Of a stretch of DNA of 64,000 bases, positions 36,876 to 45,876 are shown one piece after another. The stretch comes from JAXMCI01 sp046349435 (GTDB taxonomy: Bacteria > Pseudomonadota > Alphaproteobacteria > Dongiales > Dongiaceae). The DNA is taken from contig JAXMCI010000026.1 of assembly GCA_046349435.1 (NCBI GenBank), forward strand, positions 1-64,000, read 5' to 3'. The notes under the pieces were generated by a model that did no database searches, had not been told where the DNA came from, and was given only the letters and a program-made list of their open reading frames with translations. Position numbers and translations under genes: made by a program. The number at the start of each line of letters is the position of its first letter. The first letter of the stretch is position 1.

Positions 36876-38032
36876 GGCAGCCGGGATCCGACGTGGTGAT
36901 CGTCGGCGGCGGCCTCATGGGCGCCGCCACCGCCTTCTTCCTGCGCCGGCGCGGCCGCTCGGTGACCCTGCTGGAGCAGGGCATGGTCGGCCAGTTCGCC
37001 AGCGGCACCAACTTCGGCAATGTCCGGCGGCAGGGGCGCTACCTGCCGCAGCTGCCGCTCGCCAACCGCTCGCGGGCGATCTGGGGCCGGCTTCCCGAGC
37101 TGCTCGGCGAGGATGTCGAGTTCCTCCCCACCGGGCACATCCGGATCTGCTACCGGCAGGAGCAGATCGGCGTGCTCGAGGCCTATGCCCGTGACGCCAG
37201 GGCCTATGGGCTCGAGCTCGAGCTGATCACCCAGAACGCGCTCCGGCACCGCTTTCCCTTCATCGGCCCGGAGGCCATCCTCGGCTCCTACTCGCCTGAG
37301 GACGGCCACGCCAATCCGCGGCTGGCGGCGCCGGCCTTCGCCCGCGCCGCGGTCCGCGCCGGCGCGCGCATCCACGAGCGCACCCAGGTCGTCTCCGTCG
37401 AGAAGGCGGGCGAGGATTTCGCCGTCCGCTGCGAGGACGGCCGGGAGTTCCGCGCGCCGATCGTGCAGATCTCGGCCGGGGCCTGGGGCAACCTGCTGTC
37501 CGAGCGGCTCGGCGAGCCGGTGCCGCTGGTCGCCCGCGGGCCGCAGATGGCAGTCACCGAGCCCGCCCCCTATGCGATCCGGCCGGTGCTGGGGGTGTCC
37601 ACCCCGCTGACCGAGGAAACCGTCTATCTCCGCCAGATTCCGCGCGGCAACGTGATCTTCGGCGGCGGCAACCGCGGTCCGGCCTTCACCGACATCCGCC
37701 GCGCCTACGTGCTGCCGGACAACACGCTGGCCCAGCTGCGCCAGATCCGCCGGGTGGTGCCGCAGCTGGCATCGCTGCGCGTCATCCGCGTCTGGAGCGG
37801 CGTCGAGAGCTACCTGCCGGACGACCGCCCGATCATGGGGCCGAGCGGCCGCGTGCCGGGGCTCTACTACGCCTTCGGCTTCTGCGGGCACGGCTTCCAG
37901 CTCGGCCCGGGCGTCGGCGACGTGATGGCGGAGCTGATCGACACCGGCACGACCTCGACGCCGCTCGAGCCCTTCCACATCGCGCGCTTCGCGCAGAACC
38001 CCGGCACCTCCGGAACGACAGGAGTGAACTGA
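36872..38032 (+). CDS. FAD-dependent amine/imino-acid oxidoreductase beta subunit (DadA/SoxB-like)
   Basis: 386 residues. The FAD motif VVIVGGGLMGAATAFFLRRRG is at residues about 8-28. FASGTNFGNVRRQGR follows, and the C-terminal part has SGVESYLPDDRPIMGPSGRVPGLYYAFGFCGHGFQLGPGVG, the DAO/sarcosine-oxidase-beta pattern. It carries out substrate oxidation, with electrons going through the Fe-S subunit. Candidate substrates are opines, D-hydroxyproline, N-methylated or branched imino acids. It follows the alpha subunit with ATGA overlap; the dipeptidase starts immediately after its stop. Confidence 0.85.
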   Translation: MRQPGSDVVIVGGGLMGAATAFFLRRRGRSVTLLEQGMVGQFASGTNFGNVRRQGRYLPQLPLANRSRAIWGRLPELLGEDVEFLPTGHIRICYRQEQIGVLEAYARDARAYGLELELITQNALRHRFPFIGPEAILGSYSPEDGHANPRLAAPAFARAAVRAGARIHERTQVVSVEKAGEDFAVRCEDGREFRAPIVQISAGAWGNLLSERLGEPVPLVARGPQMAVTEPAPYAIRPVLGVSTPLTEETVYLRQIPRGNVIFGGGNRGPAFTDIRRAYVLPDNTLAQLRQIRRVVPQLASLRVIRVWSGVESYLPDDRPIMGPSGRVPGLYYAFGFCGHGFQLGPGVGDVMAELIDTGTTSTPLEPFHIARFAQNPGTSGTTGVN

Positions 38033-39069
38033 ATGTCCGTTGCGCCCGCCGCTGCCGTGCCCGTCACCGCCGACGAGGCGACGCGCCGCTTCCACGACGA
38101 GACCTTCATCTTCGACGGGCTCTCGATCGCCTACGTGCTGGACGAGAAGTACACCGAGCGGTGCCTCGCCGGCGGGGTCAACGGCACCAACGTCACCTTC
38201 GCGCTGGAGGAGGGCTGGGACCAGGTGCTGCGCAACGTCGAGCGGCACCTGACCAAGATCGACAAGAGCCCGCTGCTCGCCTTCTGCACCAACGCCGACG
38301 AGCTGCTCGCGGCGCGGCGCAAGGGCAAGCTCGGCGTGATGTTCGGGACCCAGGGCGCCAGCATGCTGGAGGACCAGCTCTGGCGTCTCGACGTGCTGGT
38401 GCGGATCGGCCTGCGCTTCCTCGGCCTCGCCTACACCACCGGCAACCTGTTCGGCGACGGCTGCGGCGAGAAGCGCGACGCCGGCCTCAGCTATCTCGGC
38501 GAGGAGCTGATCGCCAAGGCCAACGAGCTGCCGATCATGATCGACCTCTCCCATTGCGGCGATCGCACGCGGGCCGAGGCGACGGCGCTGTCGCGCGCCC
38601 CGGTCTGCACCCACTCCAACGCCGCCGGGCTGCGCCCCAACGGCCGCAACACCGAGGATGCGACGGTGCGCGGCATGGCGGCCAAGGGCGGCATGATCGG
38701 CGCCTGCGGCCTGCCGCAGTCGCTCTCCGACGAGACGCCGACCCTGGACGACTTCCTCGATCACATCGACTACCTGGTGAAGCTGGTCGGCGTCGATCGC
38801 GTCGGCATCGGCGTCGACTATGTCGAGTCCTACACGGACCAGCCCACGGTGGTGGCGCCGCCCAGCGTGGTGACCTGGCGGACCCGCCGGCCGGACATCT
38901 TCGGGCCGCTCTCGGCCTTCGGCCGGCAGTCCTACCCGATCGGCATCGAATCGGTGGCCAAGCTGCCCAACCTGACCCAGGGGCTGATCGACCGCGGCTA
39001 CAAGCGCGACGACATCGCCAGGATCCTCGGCGGCAACTGGATGGCCGCCATCGCCAGTTCTGCAAGTGA
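38033..39069 (+). CDS. M19 (renal dipeptidase) family protein with altered metal site, one frameshift at the C-terminus
   Basis: About 345 residues. M19 features visible: the LRFLGLAYTTGN strand, IMIDLSHCG and VCTHSNAAGLRPNGRN (two His ligands), VGIGVDYVE (late Asp). The usual N-terminal HxD pair is absent (IFDGLSIAY), and the bridging Glu position reads MFGTQGAS. The frame as given runs on past the end. A single C lost near 39050 would restore the natural ending NWMAAIRQFCK and a stop at 39067-39069. In the oxidase operon it may cleave or bind an N-acyl or dipeptide-like precursor; activity is uncertain with this metal site. Confidence 0.7.
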
Positions 39070-39152
39070 CCTGGAGGCCGAGAAGCCGGGCCCGTCGCAC
39101 CTCCGGTCGATCCGCCATGACGGGCCTCGAGACAAACGGGAGAAGGCATGCC

Positions 39153-40015
39153 ATGACCAAGATAGGTACCGACGTTCTCCGCCCGCTCGCCAAGCTCGGC
39201 AGCCTGGCGGTCGCCCTGCTCTTCCTCGCCGGTCCCGGCCAGGCCGCGGACCTCAAGCGGGACGATGCGATCTACAACGCGATTCCGAGAAGTTCAGGCA
39301 GGCCGGCGTGATCAACGCCGCGACCGAGGCCGACTATCCGCCCTTCGACTTCCTCGACGAGCAGAACGAGCTGATCGGCGCCGACCTCGACATCTCGGCG
39401 GCGCTCAGCAAGATCATGGGCGTCACCATCAAGAACAACAAGACCGAGTTCTCCGCCATCATGCCGGGCCTCCAGGCCGGCCGCTTCGACGTCGGGATCT
39501 CGTCGATCGGCGACTACGAGAAGCGCGAGAAGACGATGGACTTCGTCGACTACTACCGCGGCGGCACCTCGTTCCTGGTGCGCGCCGGCAGCCCCGAGCC
39601 GAAGGCGATCGCCGATCTCTGCGGCACGACGGTCGGCACCCTCAAGGGGACGTCCTCGGAGACCCAGGCCCAGGACAGCAGCAAGAAGTGCGTCGAGATG
39701 GGCAAGAAGGCGATCACCGTGAACGCCTATCCGACCCAGAACGACGCCGTGCTCGCGCTGACCTCGGGCCGCATCGACTCGGTCTCGGGCGACTCGGCGA
39801 CCAACGGCTACTCGGCCAAGCAGGTCGGCGCCGCGATCCGCAACGTCGGCACGACCGTCTATGGCGACCAGCCCTATTACGGCATCGCCATCCCGAAGGG
39901 CTCGCCGCTCTACCAGCCGTTCTTCGACGCGATGGCGGTCCTGTTCAAGTCGGGCGTCTACGACGAGATCCTCAAGAAGTGGGGCTCGAGGCGGGCGCGC
40001 TGGAGAAGCCGCTGA
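39153..40015 (+). pseudogene. Polar amino-acid ABC transporter substrate-binding protein, two frameshifts
   Basis: Signal peptide MTKIGTDVLRPLAKLGSLAVALLFLAGPGQAA from ATG 39153 (ribosome site gggagaagg). After a base loss near 39285 the mature protein reads SEKFRQAGVINAATEADYPPFDFLDEQNELIGADLD, GLQAGRFDVGISSIGDYEKREKTMDFVDYY, LCGTTVGTLKGTSSE and GIAIPKGSPLYQPFFDAM: the SBP_bac_3 fold of HisJ/ArtJ-type proteins. A further G loss near 39985 changes WGLEAGALEKPLKN to a short false end at 40015; the real stop is unclear. It serves the permease and ATPase at 41426 and 42424. Confidence 0.75.
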
Positions 40016-40137
40016 AGAACCGAGGCCCAGCCGGGCTAGAGCCGGCGGGCGCTTTCAGCCACGCTTCCGGGGAGGCGGCCGCCGGCCGCTCCTCCCGACT
40101 GCATCGAGCCGCCCCGCCGGGGCGCGGTTGCGCTAGG

Positions 40138-41460
40138 ATGAACGGCATGTCGAACACGAGCCCGCACTCCTCCGGAACCGCCGGGCGCAACCGGGCGCGG
40201 CCCGAGCTCTCCCCGGTCCTGCTCCAGGCGACGCCGCTGATCGTCGAGACGGGACGCGGCTGCCTGCTCTACGACCGGGACGGCCGCGAGTATCTCGACT
40301 TCACCGCGGGCATCGGCGTCACCTCGACCGGCCACTGCCATCCCAAGGTGGTCGAGGCGGCGCAGCGCCAGGTCGGCCGGCTGATCCACGGCCAGTACGG
40401 GATCGTCCGCCACGACCGGCTGCTCGAGCTGATCGACCGGCTGGGCGAGGTCATGCCCGAGGACCTGACCAGCTTCTTCTTCGCCAATTCCGGGGCCGAG
40501 GCGGCGGAGGCGGCGGTGCGGCTGGCGCGCAACTCCACCGGCCGGCAGAACGTCGTCGTCTTCCAGGGCTCCTTCCACGGCCGCACCATCGGCGCCTCGG
40601 CGCTGACCACCTCCGGCGCCCGCTTCCGGGCCGCCAATTCCGGGCCGCTGCCGACCGGCATCGTCGTCGCGCCCTTCCCGACGCCCTTCCGCTATGGCTG
40701 GGACGCGGCGACCACCAACCGCTTCTGCCTGCGCGAGCTCGACCACATCTTCGCCACCCTGACCCAGCCCGCCGACACCGCCGCGATCATCCTCGAGCCG
40801 GTGCAGGGCGAGGCGGGCTACCAGCCGATCTCGGTCGAGTTCGCCGCGGGGCTGGAGGAGCGGGCGCGCCGGCACGGCATCCTGCTGATCGCCGACGAGG
40901 TGCAGTGCGGCATGGCCCGCACCGGACGCTTCTGGGCGTCCGAGCATTTCCGGCTCAACCCCGACATCATCGTCTTCGCCAAGGGCATCGCCAGCGGCTT
41001 CCCGCTCTCCGGCATCGCGGCGCGCCGGGAGATCATGGCCAAGGCGCTGCCGGCCTCGCAGGGCGGCACCTTCTCCGCCAACCCGGTCGCCTGCGCCGCG
41101 GCGATCGCCACCCTCGAGGTGATCGCCGAGGAGGGCCTGGTCGAGAATGCCAGGACCACCGGCGCGCTGCTCCGCGCCGGGCTCGAGGCGGCCGCGGCGC
41201 GGCATGCGGCGATCGGCGACGTCCGCGGCATCGGGCTGATGCAGGCCTCCGAGTTCGTGCAGCCCGACGGCAGCCCGGCGCCGGAGCTGGCCAGGGCCGT
41301 GCTCAAGGCCGCCTTCGAGCGCGGGCTGATCGCGCTGACCTGCGGCCCCTACGGCAACATCGTGCGGATGATCCCGGCGCTGGTCGTCACGCCCGCCGAG
41401 ATCGGACGCTGCCTGGAGATCTGGAATGCAGCCGTCGACGAAGTCCTCGGCGGCGGCTGA
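40138..41460 (+). CDS. Class III aminotransferase (4-aminobutyrate transaminase-like)
   Basis: 440 residues from ATG 40138 (ATG 40147 also possible). PLP fold-type I: SGAEAAEAAVRLAR phosphate loop, FQGSFHGRTIGA, ILEPVQGEAGYQPIS, the Asp in LLIADEVQCGMARTG, and the Schiff-base Lys in IIVFAKGIASGFPLSG, with GGTFSANPVACAAA after it. Similar to GabT/acetylornithine-type enzymes; it moves an omega- or alpha-amino group to an oxo acid. It is placed inside the importer genes, its 3' end overlapping the permease by 35 bases, so it should act on the imported substrate or its product. Confidence 0.85.
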   Translation: MNGMSNTSPHSSGTAGRNRARPELSPVLLQATPLIVETGRGCLLYDRDGREYLDFTAGIGVTSTGHCHPKVVEAAQRQVGRLIHGQYGIVRHDRLLELIDRLGEVMPEDLTSFFFANSGAEAAEAAVRLARNSTGRQNVVVFQGSFHGRTIGASALTTSGARFRAANSGPLPTGIVVAPFPTPFRYGWDAATTNRFCLRELDHIFATLTQPADTAAIILEPVQGEAGYQPISVEFAAGLEERARRHGILLIADEVQCGMARTGRFWASEHFRLNPDIIVFAKGIASGFPLSGIAARREIMAKALPASQGGTFSANPVACAAAIATLEVIAEEGLVENARTTGALLRAGLEAAAARHAAIGDVRGIGLMQASEFVQPDGSPAPELARAVLKAAFERGLIALTCGPYGNIVRMIPALVVTPAEIGRCLEIWNAAVDEVLGGG

Positions 41461-42427
41461 CGATCCGGTCGCCAGGCCTCTCCCGGGCCCGTCCGCCGCG
41501 GCGACGCCGGACGGGGACGTCGACCTCTCGCTGCCGGTCGTCCCGGCGCGCTATCCCGGCCGCTGGGTGGCGGCCGCGGCGATCCTCGTCGTGCTGTTCT
41601 TCTTCCTGCGCTCGGCGATCAGCAATCCCGGCTATGGCTGGGAGGTCGTGCTCGAGTACCTGCTCAACGGCACCGTCCTGCGCGGCTTCCTGTGGACCCT
41701 GGCGCTCACCGCCGCCGCGATGGCGATCGGCATCCTGCTCGGCATCGTCGCGGCGCTGATGCGCCAGTCGAGCAACCCGATCCTCTCGGTCTTCGCGGCC
41801 GGCTACATCTGGCTGTTCCGCGGCACGCCGCTGCTGGTCCAGCTGATCTTCTGGTACAACCTCGCCGCCCTCTACCGCGACGTCGAGATCGGCCTGCCCT
41901 TCTCGGCGCCGTTCTTCTCGATCCCGACCAACGACCTGATCTCGCCGCTCACCGCCGCCCTGCTCGGCCTCGGCCTCAACGAGGGCGCCTACATGGCCGA
42001 GATCGTCCGCGCCGGCCTGCTCTCGGTCGATCCGGGCCAGCGCGAGGCGGCCTACTCGCTGGGCCTGACGCCGGCGCGCACGATCCGGCGGATCGTCCTG
42101 CCGCAGGCGCTCCGGGTCATCGTGCCGCCGACCGGCAACGAGATCATCGGCATGCTGAAGGCGACCTCGCTGGTCAGCATCCTGGCCATCTCCGACCTGC
42201 TCTATTCCGTGCAGGGCATCTACGGGCGGACCTTCCAGACCATCCCGCTGCTGATCGTGGCGAGCATCTGGTACCTGATCGCCTCGACCCTGCTCTCGCT
42301 GCTGCAGCGCCTGGTCGAGCGCCGGCTCGGGCGCGGCCATACCGGCGCGCAGGCGGACGGGCTCGCCCTGCTCCTCACGCCGCTGCGGCAGCGCCTCCTC
42401 CAGGGTGCGCGGCGGGGCCCGCGATGA
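41426..42427 (+). CDS. Amino-acid ABC transporter permease (HisM/GlnP type)
   Basis: 333 residues. A roughly 50-residue N-terminal cytoplasmic extension precedes the first helix. The permease signature follows: YIWLFRGTPLLVQLIFWYN, LNEGAYMAEIVRAGLLSVDPGQREAAYSLGLTPARTIRRIVLPQALRVIVPPTGNE (EAA loop). Only one permease gene is present, so the channel is probably a homodimer. It begins within the aminotransferase 3' end and overlaps the ATPase start by ATGA. Confidence 0.85.
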   Translation: MQPSTKSSAAADDPVARPLPGPSAAATPDGDVDLSLPVVPARYPGRWVAAAAILVVLFFFLRSAISNPGYGWEVVLEYLLNGTVLRGFLWTLALTAAAMAIGILLGIVAALMRQSSNPILSVFAAGYIWLFRGTPLLVQLIFWYNLAALYRDVEIGLPFSAPFFSIPTNDLISPLTAALLGLGLNEGAYMAEIVRAGLLSVDPGQREAAYSLGLTPARTIRRIVLPQALRVIVPPTGNEIIGMLKATSLVSILAISDLLYSVQGIYGRTFQTIPLLIVASIWYLIASTLLSLLQRLVERRLGRGHTGAQADGLALLLTPLRQRLLQGARRGPR

Positions 42428-43245
42428 GCGCGCCGCCGCTCGCCCGGGCCGCGGCGCAGCCGATGGTCCGCATCGCCGCGGTGTCGAAGCGGTTCGGCCC
42501 CGTCCAGGTGCTGTCCGAGGTCGACCTGACCGTCGCCGCCGGCGAGGTCTGCTGCCTGATCGGCCCGTCCGGCGCCGGGAAGAGCACGCTGATCCGCTGC
42601 ATCAACTACCTCGAGAAGGTCGATTCCGGGCGCATCTACGTCAACGGCCAGCTGGTCGGCTACAAGGTGAAGAACGGGCGGCTGCACGAGCTCAAGGCGC
42701 GGGAGGCGGCGCGGTCGCGCGCCGACACCGCGATGGTGTTCCAGCATTTCAACCTGTTCCCCCACCTCTCCGTGCTCGGCAACATCATCGAGGCGCCGAT
42801 GCAGGTCCGGGGCGAATCGCGCGCCAGCGCCGAGGAGCGCGCCCGCGCCCTGCTCGATCGCGTCGGGCTCGCCGGCCGGGAGCAGGCCTATCCGCGGGAG
42901 CTCTCCGGCGGCCAGAAGCAGCGGGTGGCGATCGCCCGCGCGCTGGCGATGCGGCCCAAGCTGCTGCTGTTCGACGAGCCGACCTCGGCGCTCGATCCCG
43001 AGCTCGTCGGCGAGGTGCTCGACGTCATGCGCGACCTCGCCCGCGAGGGCCAGACGATGATCGTCGTCACCCACGAGATGGGCTTCGCGCGCGAGGTCGC
43101 CGACACCGTGGTGTTCATGGACCAGGGCCATATCGTCGAATCGGGCCCGCCGCAGCAGGTCCTCGACGCCCCGACCATGCCGCGGACCCAGGCGTTCCTG
43201 TCGAAGGTCCTCGGCAACCGGGCCGCCGCCGACCGGAGCGGGTGA
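42424..43245 (+). CDS. Amino-acid ABC transporter ATPase (GlnQ/HisP type)
   Basis: 273 residues. Walker A GPSGAGKST, Q-loop AMVFQHFNLFPHL, signature LSGGQKQRVAIARAL, Walker B LLLFDEPTSALDPEL and H-loop VVTHEMGFAREVADTV are complete. A small insertion after the first strands (GYKVKNGRLHELKAREAARSR) is seen in some alphaproteobacterial members. Last gene of the oxidase-importer operon; a long inverted repeat lies 44 bases downstream. Confidence 0.9.
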   Translation: MSAPPLARAAAQPMVRIAAVSKRFGPVQVLSEVDLTVAAGEVCCLIGPSGAGKSTLIRCINYLEKVDSGRIYVNGQLVGYKVKNGRLHELKAREAARSRADTAMVFQHFNLFPHLSVLGNIIEAPMQVRGESRASAEERARALLDRVGLAGREQAYPRELSGGQKQRVAIARALAMRPKLLLFDEPTSALDPELVGEVLDVMRDLAREGQTMIVVTHEMGFAREVADTVVFMDQGHIVESGPPQQVLDAPTMPRTQAFLSKVLGNRAAADRSG

Positions 43246-43288
43246 GGGCTCGCGACCGTCCTGGCGTGATCGCCGTGCCGGGCCTCCT

Positions 43289-43366
43289 CCTTCGACAGGC
43301 TCAGGATGAGGCCTGCGGGATCGCGCCTGCCTCTACCCCCGAACCTCGTCCTGAGCCTGTCGAAGG
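43289..43366. terminator. Long inverted repeat after the importer operon (possible terminator; dispersed element)
   Basis: Arms of 23 bases (43289-43311 and 43344-43366; CCTTCGACAGGCTCAGGA and its complement, one mismatch) flank a loop of about 32 bases. A single arm occurs at 8677-8699. The position after a terminal operon gene suits a rho-independent-like hairpin, but there is no T-run, so it may only block exonucleases. It looks like a dispersed palindromic element of GC-rich alphaproteobacteria. Confidence 0.65.
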
Positions 43367-43485
43367 GCGAGGTCGGCACGGCCTTGCCGCGTGGCCGCCG
43401 CTGCCGGGCCGGGCTCGCGAGGCGCGCCGACGTGCCGGGCAGCATGTAGCATGGCGGCGGCGATGCCCCTTCGCGGTGACGGACC

Positions 43486-44772
43486 ATGGCGCGACCCGGC
43501 TGGCGTCTGACGATCATCCTGCCGGCCTGGTTCGCGCTGGCGCTCGCGGCCTACGGGTCGAACGGGCGCACGCTCTACACCGGCGACTCGATCGCCACGG
43601 CGCTGATCCCGGTCGCCGTCCTGCTGGACGGGACGGTGATGCTGGACCGCTTCGCGGCCGAGGAGCTCGCCCGCCCGGTGCATTACTGGATCCGGCAGAC
43701 GCCGAGGGGGGTCGCCTCGTTCTACCCGGCCGCCATGGGCGTCGTCGCCACGCCGTTCATGGCGGGGCCGATCCTGTGGGAGCGCTGGACGCGCCCGGAC
43801 CTGTCGCCGGCCGAGTGGCGGAACCTCGCCGTCGATCACTGGCAGAAATGGGCGGCGGCCATCATCGCCGCGCTGGCGGTGGTCGTCTTCCGCTATGTCG
43901 CCTGGGCGCTCGGCTTCGCCGCGCCGCTCGCCTTCGCGCTGACCCTGCTGTTCGCGTTCGGCAGCGAGCTGATGGCCGTCTCCTCGCAGTCGCTGTGGCA
44001 GCACGGGCCGGGCACGCTGCTGATCCTCGGCGCGCTGGCCTGCCTGGTCCGCCCCGGCGCGCCGGGGCGGCCGGGGGCGCTGCTGCTCGGGATCTGCCTC
44101 GGGCTCGCCGTGGCGGTGCGGCTGCCCAACCTGGCCTTCGCCGCTCCGCTCTTCCTCGTCGCCCTGCGGCGCCATCCCGCCCGCGCCATGCTGGCGGCCG
44201 GCGCCGGCGCCGCGATGCTCGGGCCGCAGCTCGCCTGGAACCTGTGGACCTTCGGCAGCCTGCTCGGCGGCTACCAGCGGGCGGCGCGCCATCTGCGGCC
44301 GGATCTCCTGCTGTCCAACCTGCCCGGCGTCCTGGCCAGCCCGGCCCGCGGGTTGCTGATCTTCTTCCCCGCGACCCTGCTGCTCGCCGCGCTGCTGGCG
44401 GCGCGCCCGGCCGTGCTGCGGCGCGACCTGGCCATGGCGCTGGCCGGCGGCATCATCCTGCAGCTCGTCGTCGGCGCGTCCTGGGCCCAGTGGTGGGGCG
44501 GCTGGAGCTACGGGCCGCGCTACATGGCGGAGCTGCAGGGGCCCCTGCTGCTGCTGCTCGGCCTCGCCTGGCCGCAGGCGCGGGCCGGACGGATCGCCGC
44601 CTGGGCCGCGCTCGCGCTCGCCATCCTCGTCTCCGTGCCGATCCAGGTCGCCGGCGCCTACAGCCCGGCGGCGGGCGGGTGGGACGCCGACCCCCCGATC
44701 GACCAGCATCTCGAGCGGCTCTGGGACTTCGGCGACACCCCCTATCTGCGCGCCCTCAGGGCAAATCTCTAG
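43486..44772 (+). CDS. Polytopic membrane protein, GT-C glycosyltransferase-like
   Basis: 428 residues with about ten hydrophobic helices. The first periplasmic loop contains NGRTLYTGDSIATALIPVAVLL; the later loop WWGGWSYGPRYMAELQGPLLLLLG resembles that in PMT-2/ArnT-like membrane proteins. I infer a lipid-linked sugar transferase or a related envelope protein, family not certain. It sits alone between two importer operons. The start at ATG 43486 is uncertain by a few codons. No signal peptide apart from the first helix. Confidence 0.65.
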   Translation: MARPGWRLTIILPAWFALALAAYGSNGRTLYTGDSIATALIPVAVLLDGTVMLDRFAAEELARPVHYWIRQTPRGVASFYPAAMGVVATPFMAGPILWERWTRPDLSPAEWRNLAVDHWQKWAAAIIAALAVVVFRYVAWALGFAAPLAFALTLLFAFGSELMAVSSQSLWQHGPGTLLILGALACLVRPGAPGRPGALLLGICLGLAVAVRLPNLAFAAPLFLVALRRHPARAMLAAGAGAAMLGPQLAWNLWTFGSLLGGYQRAARHLRPDLLLSNLPGVLASPARGLLIFFPATLLLAALLAARPAVLRRDLAMALAGGIILQLVVGASWAQWWGGWSYGPRYMAELQGPLLLLLGLAWPQARAGRIAAWAALALAILVSVPIQVAGAYSPAAGGWDADPPIDQHLERLWDFGDTPYLRALRANL

Positions 44773-44870
44773 CCGCCCGGCCCCTTCGCCTTGCGGGCGA
44801 CGCGGCCCGGCGCTTACTCTCCTGCTCGCGCGCCCCGGCTGGACGGGGCGGACAGAATCGGGGAGGGACC

Positions 44871-45836
44871 ATGACACGGGGGATGCTTGGACGGGCGACC
44901 GGAGCGCTGGCCGCGCTCGCCTTCGGCGGCGTGCTGGCGACGGCCGCGCTGCCCGCGGTGGCCGACGACGCGGTGCGGGTCACCATGATCATCTACTCGG
45001 CGCCGGGCGATCCCTTCTGGAACCCGGTGATCCACGGCGCGCAGGAGGCCGCCAAGGACCGCGGCGTCAGCCTCGACATCCAGTATGCCGACCAGGATCC
45101 GGTGAAGCAGAACAACCTGACCGAGACCGCCATCGCCAACAAGGTCGACGGCATCGCGGTGGTCAACTGGACGCCGGACGCCTTCACCGCCTCGATCGCG
45201 GCGGCGCGCAAGGCCGGCATCGGCGTGGTCACCTTCGACACCGACGACCCGAAGCCGAACGCCACCGAGAGCCAGGCCTATGTCGGGCAGAACTTCTTCA
45301 CCGCCGGCCAGAACATCGGCCGCTTCATGGTCGCCAAGGCCGGCCTGAAGAAGGGCGACCACGTGGTCTGCCCGGTCGAGGATCCCGACGCCTTCTACGG
45401 CGTCGAGCGCTATCGCGGCATCAAGTCGGTGCTCGACGAGGCCGGCATCACCTCGGAGCGGATCGACGCGACGCCGACCATGGCGACCGCGCTGACCCGC
45501 GTCGCCGAGTACCTGGTCGGCCACCCCGAGACCAAGGCGGTGATCGGGCTGGGCAGCGTCGTCACCGAGGTGGCGCCGCAGGCCGCCGCCGACGCCAAGG
45601 CCAAGGTCGCGGTCGGCGGCTTCGACCTCAGCCCGCGGATCGTCGACGACATCATCGCCGGCAAGTCGCTCGGCACCGTCGATTCCGGCGCCTACTACGA
45701 GGGCTACATGCCGATCGTGCTGCTCTACTACTACGCCAAGTACGGCATCCCGCCGGTCAGCATCGCGATCGGCGGCACGGTGATCGACAAGGAGGCGGCC
45801 GCCGAGGTCAAGAAGTGGGCCGGCACCTATCGCTGA
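44871..45836 (+). CDS. Sugar ABC transporter substrate-binding protein (RbsB/FrcB type)
   Basis: 321 residues. A Sec signal (MTRGMLGRATGALAALAFGGVLATAALPAVA) precedes the Peripla_BP_4 fold: VTMIIYSAPGDPFWNPVIHGAQEAAKDRGVSLDIQYADQDPVKQNNLTETAIANKVDGIAV, GVVTFDTDDP, and the hinge region VGGFDLSPRIVDDIIAGKSLGTVDSG. Likely cargo is a pentose/hexose or sugar acid; not specified by sequence. A strong ggggaggg site precedes the ATG. First gene of the sugar operon. Confidence 0.85.
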   Translation: MTRGMLGRATGALAALAFGGVLATAALPAVADDAVRVTMIIYSAPGDPFWNPVIHGAQEAAKDRGVSLDIQYADQDPVKQNNLTETAIANKVDGIAVVNWTPDAFTASIAAARKAGIGVVTFDTDDPKPNATESQAYVGQNFFTAGQNIGRFMVAKAGLKKGDHVVCPVEDPDAFYGVERYRGIKSVLDEAGITSERIDATPTMATALTRVAEYLVGHPETKAVIGLGSVVTEVAPQAAADAKAKVAVGGFDLSPRIVDDIIAGKSLGTVDSGAYYEGYMPIVLLYYYAKYGIPPVSIAIGGTVIDKEAAAEVKKWAGTYR

Positions 45837-45876
45837 GCCGGGCGCCGGGCCGGGGTCCGGACGCTCGCTAGACCCG

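Noticed and set aside
35210..38032. Hydrogen cyanide synthase (hcnABC)
   Set aside because: The three-subunit layout is the same, but the neighbours are an amino-acid importer, an aminotransferase and a dipeptidase-like gene. The family is shared with opine and imino-acid dehydrogenases, so I kept the general name.
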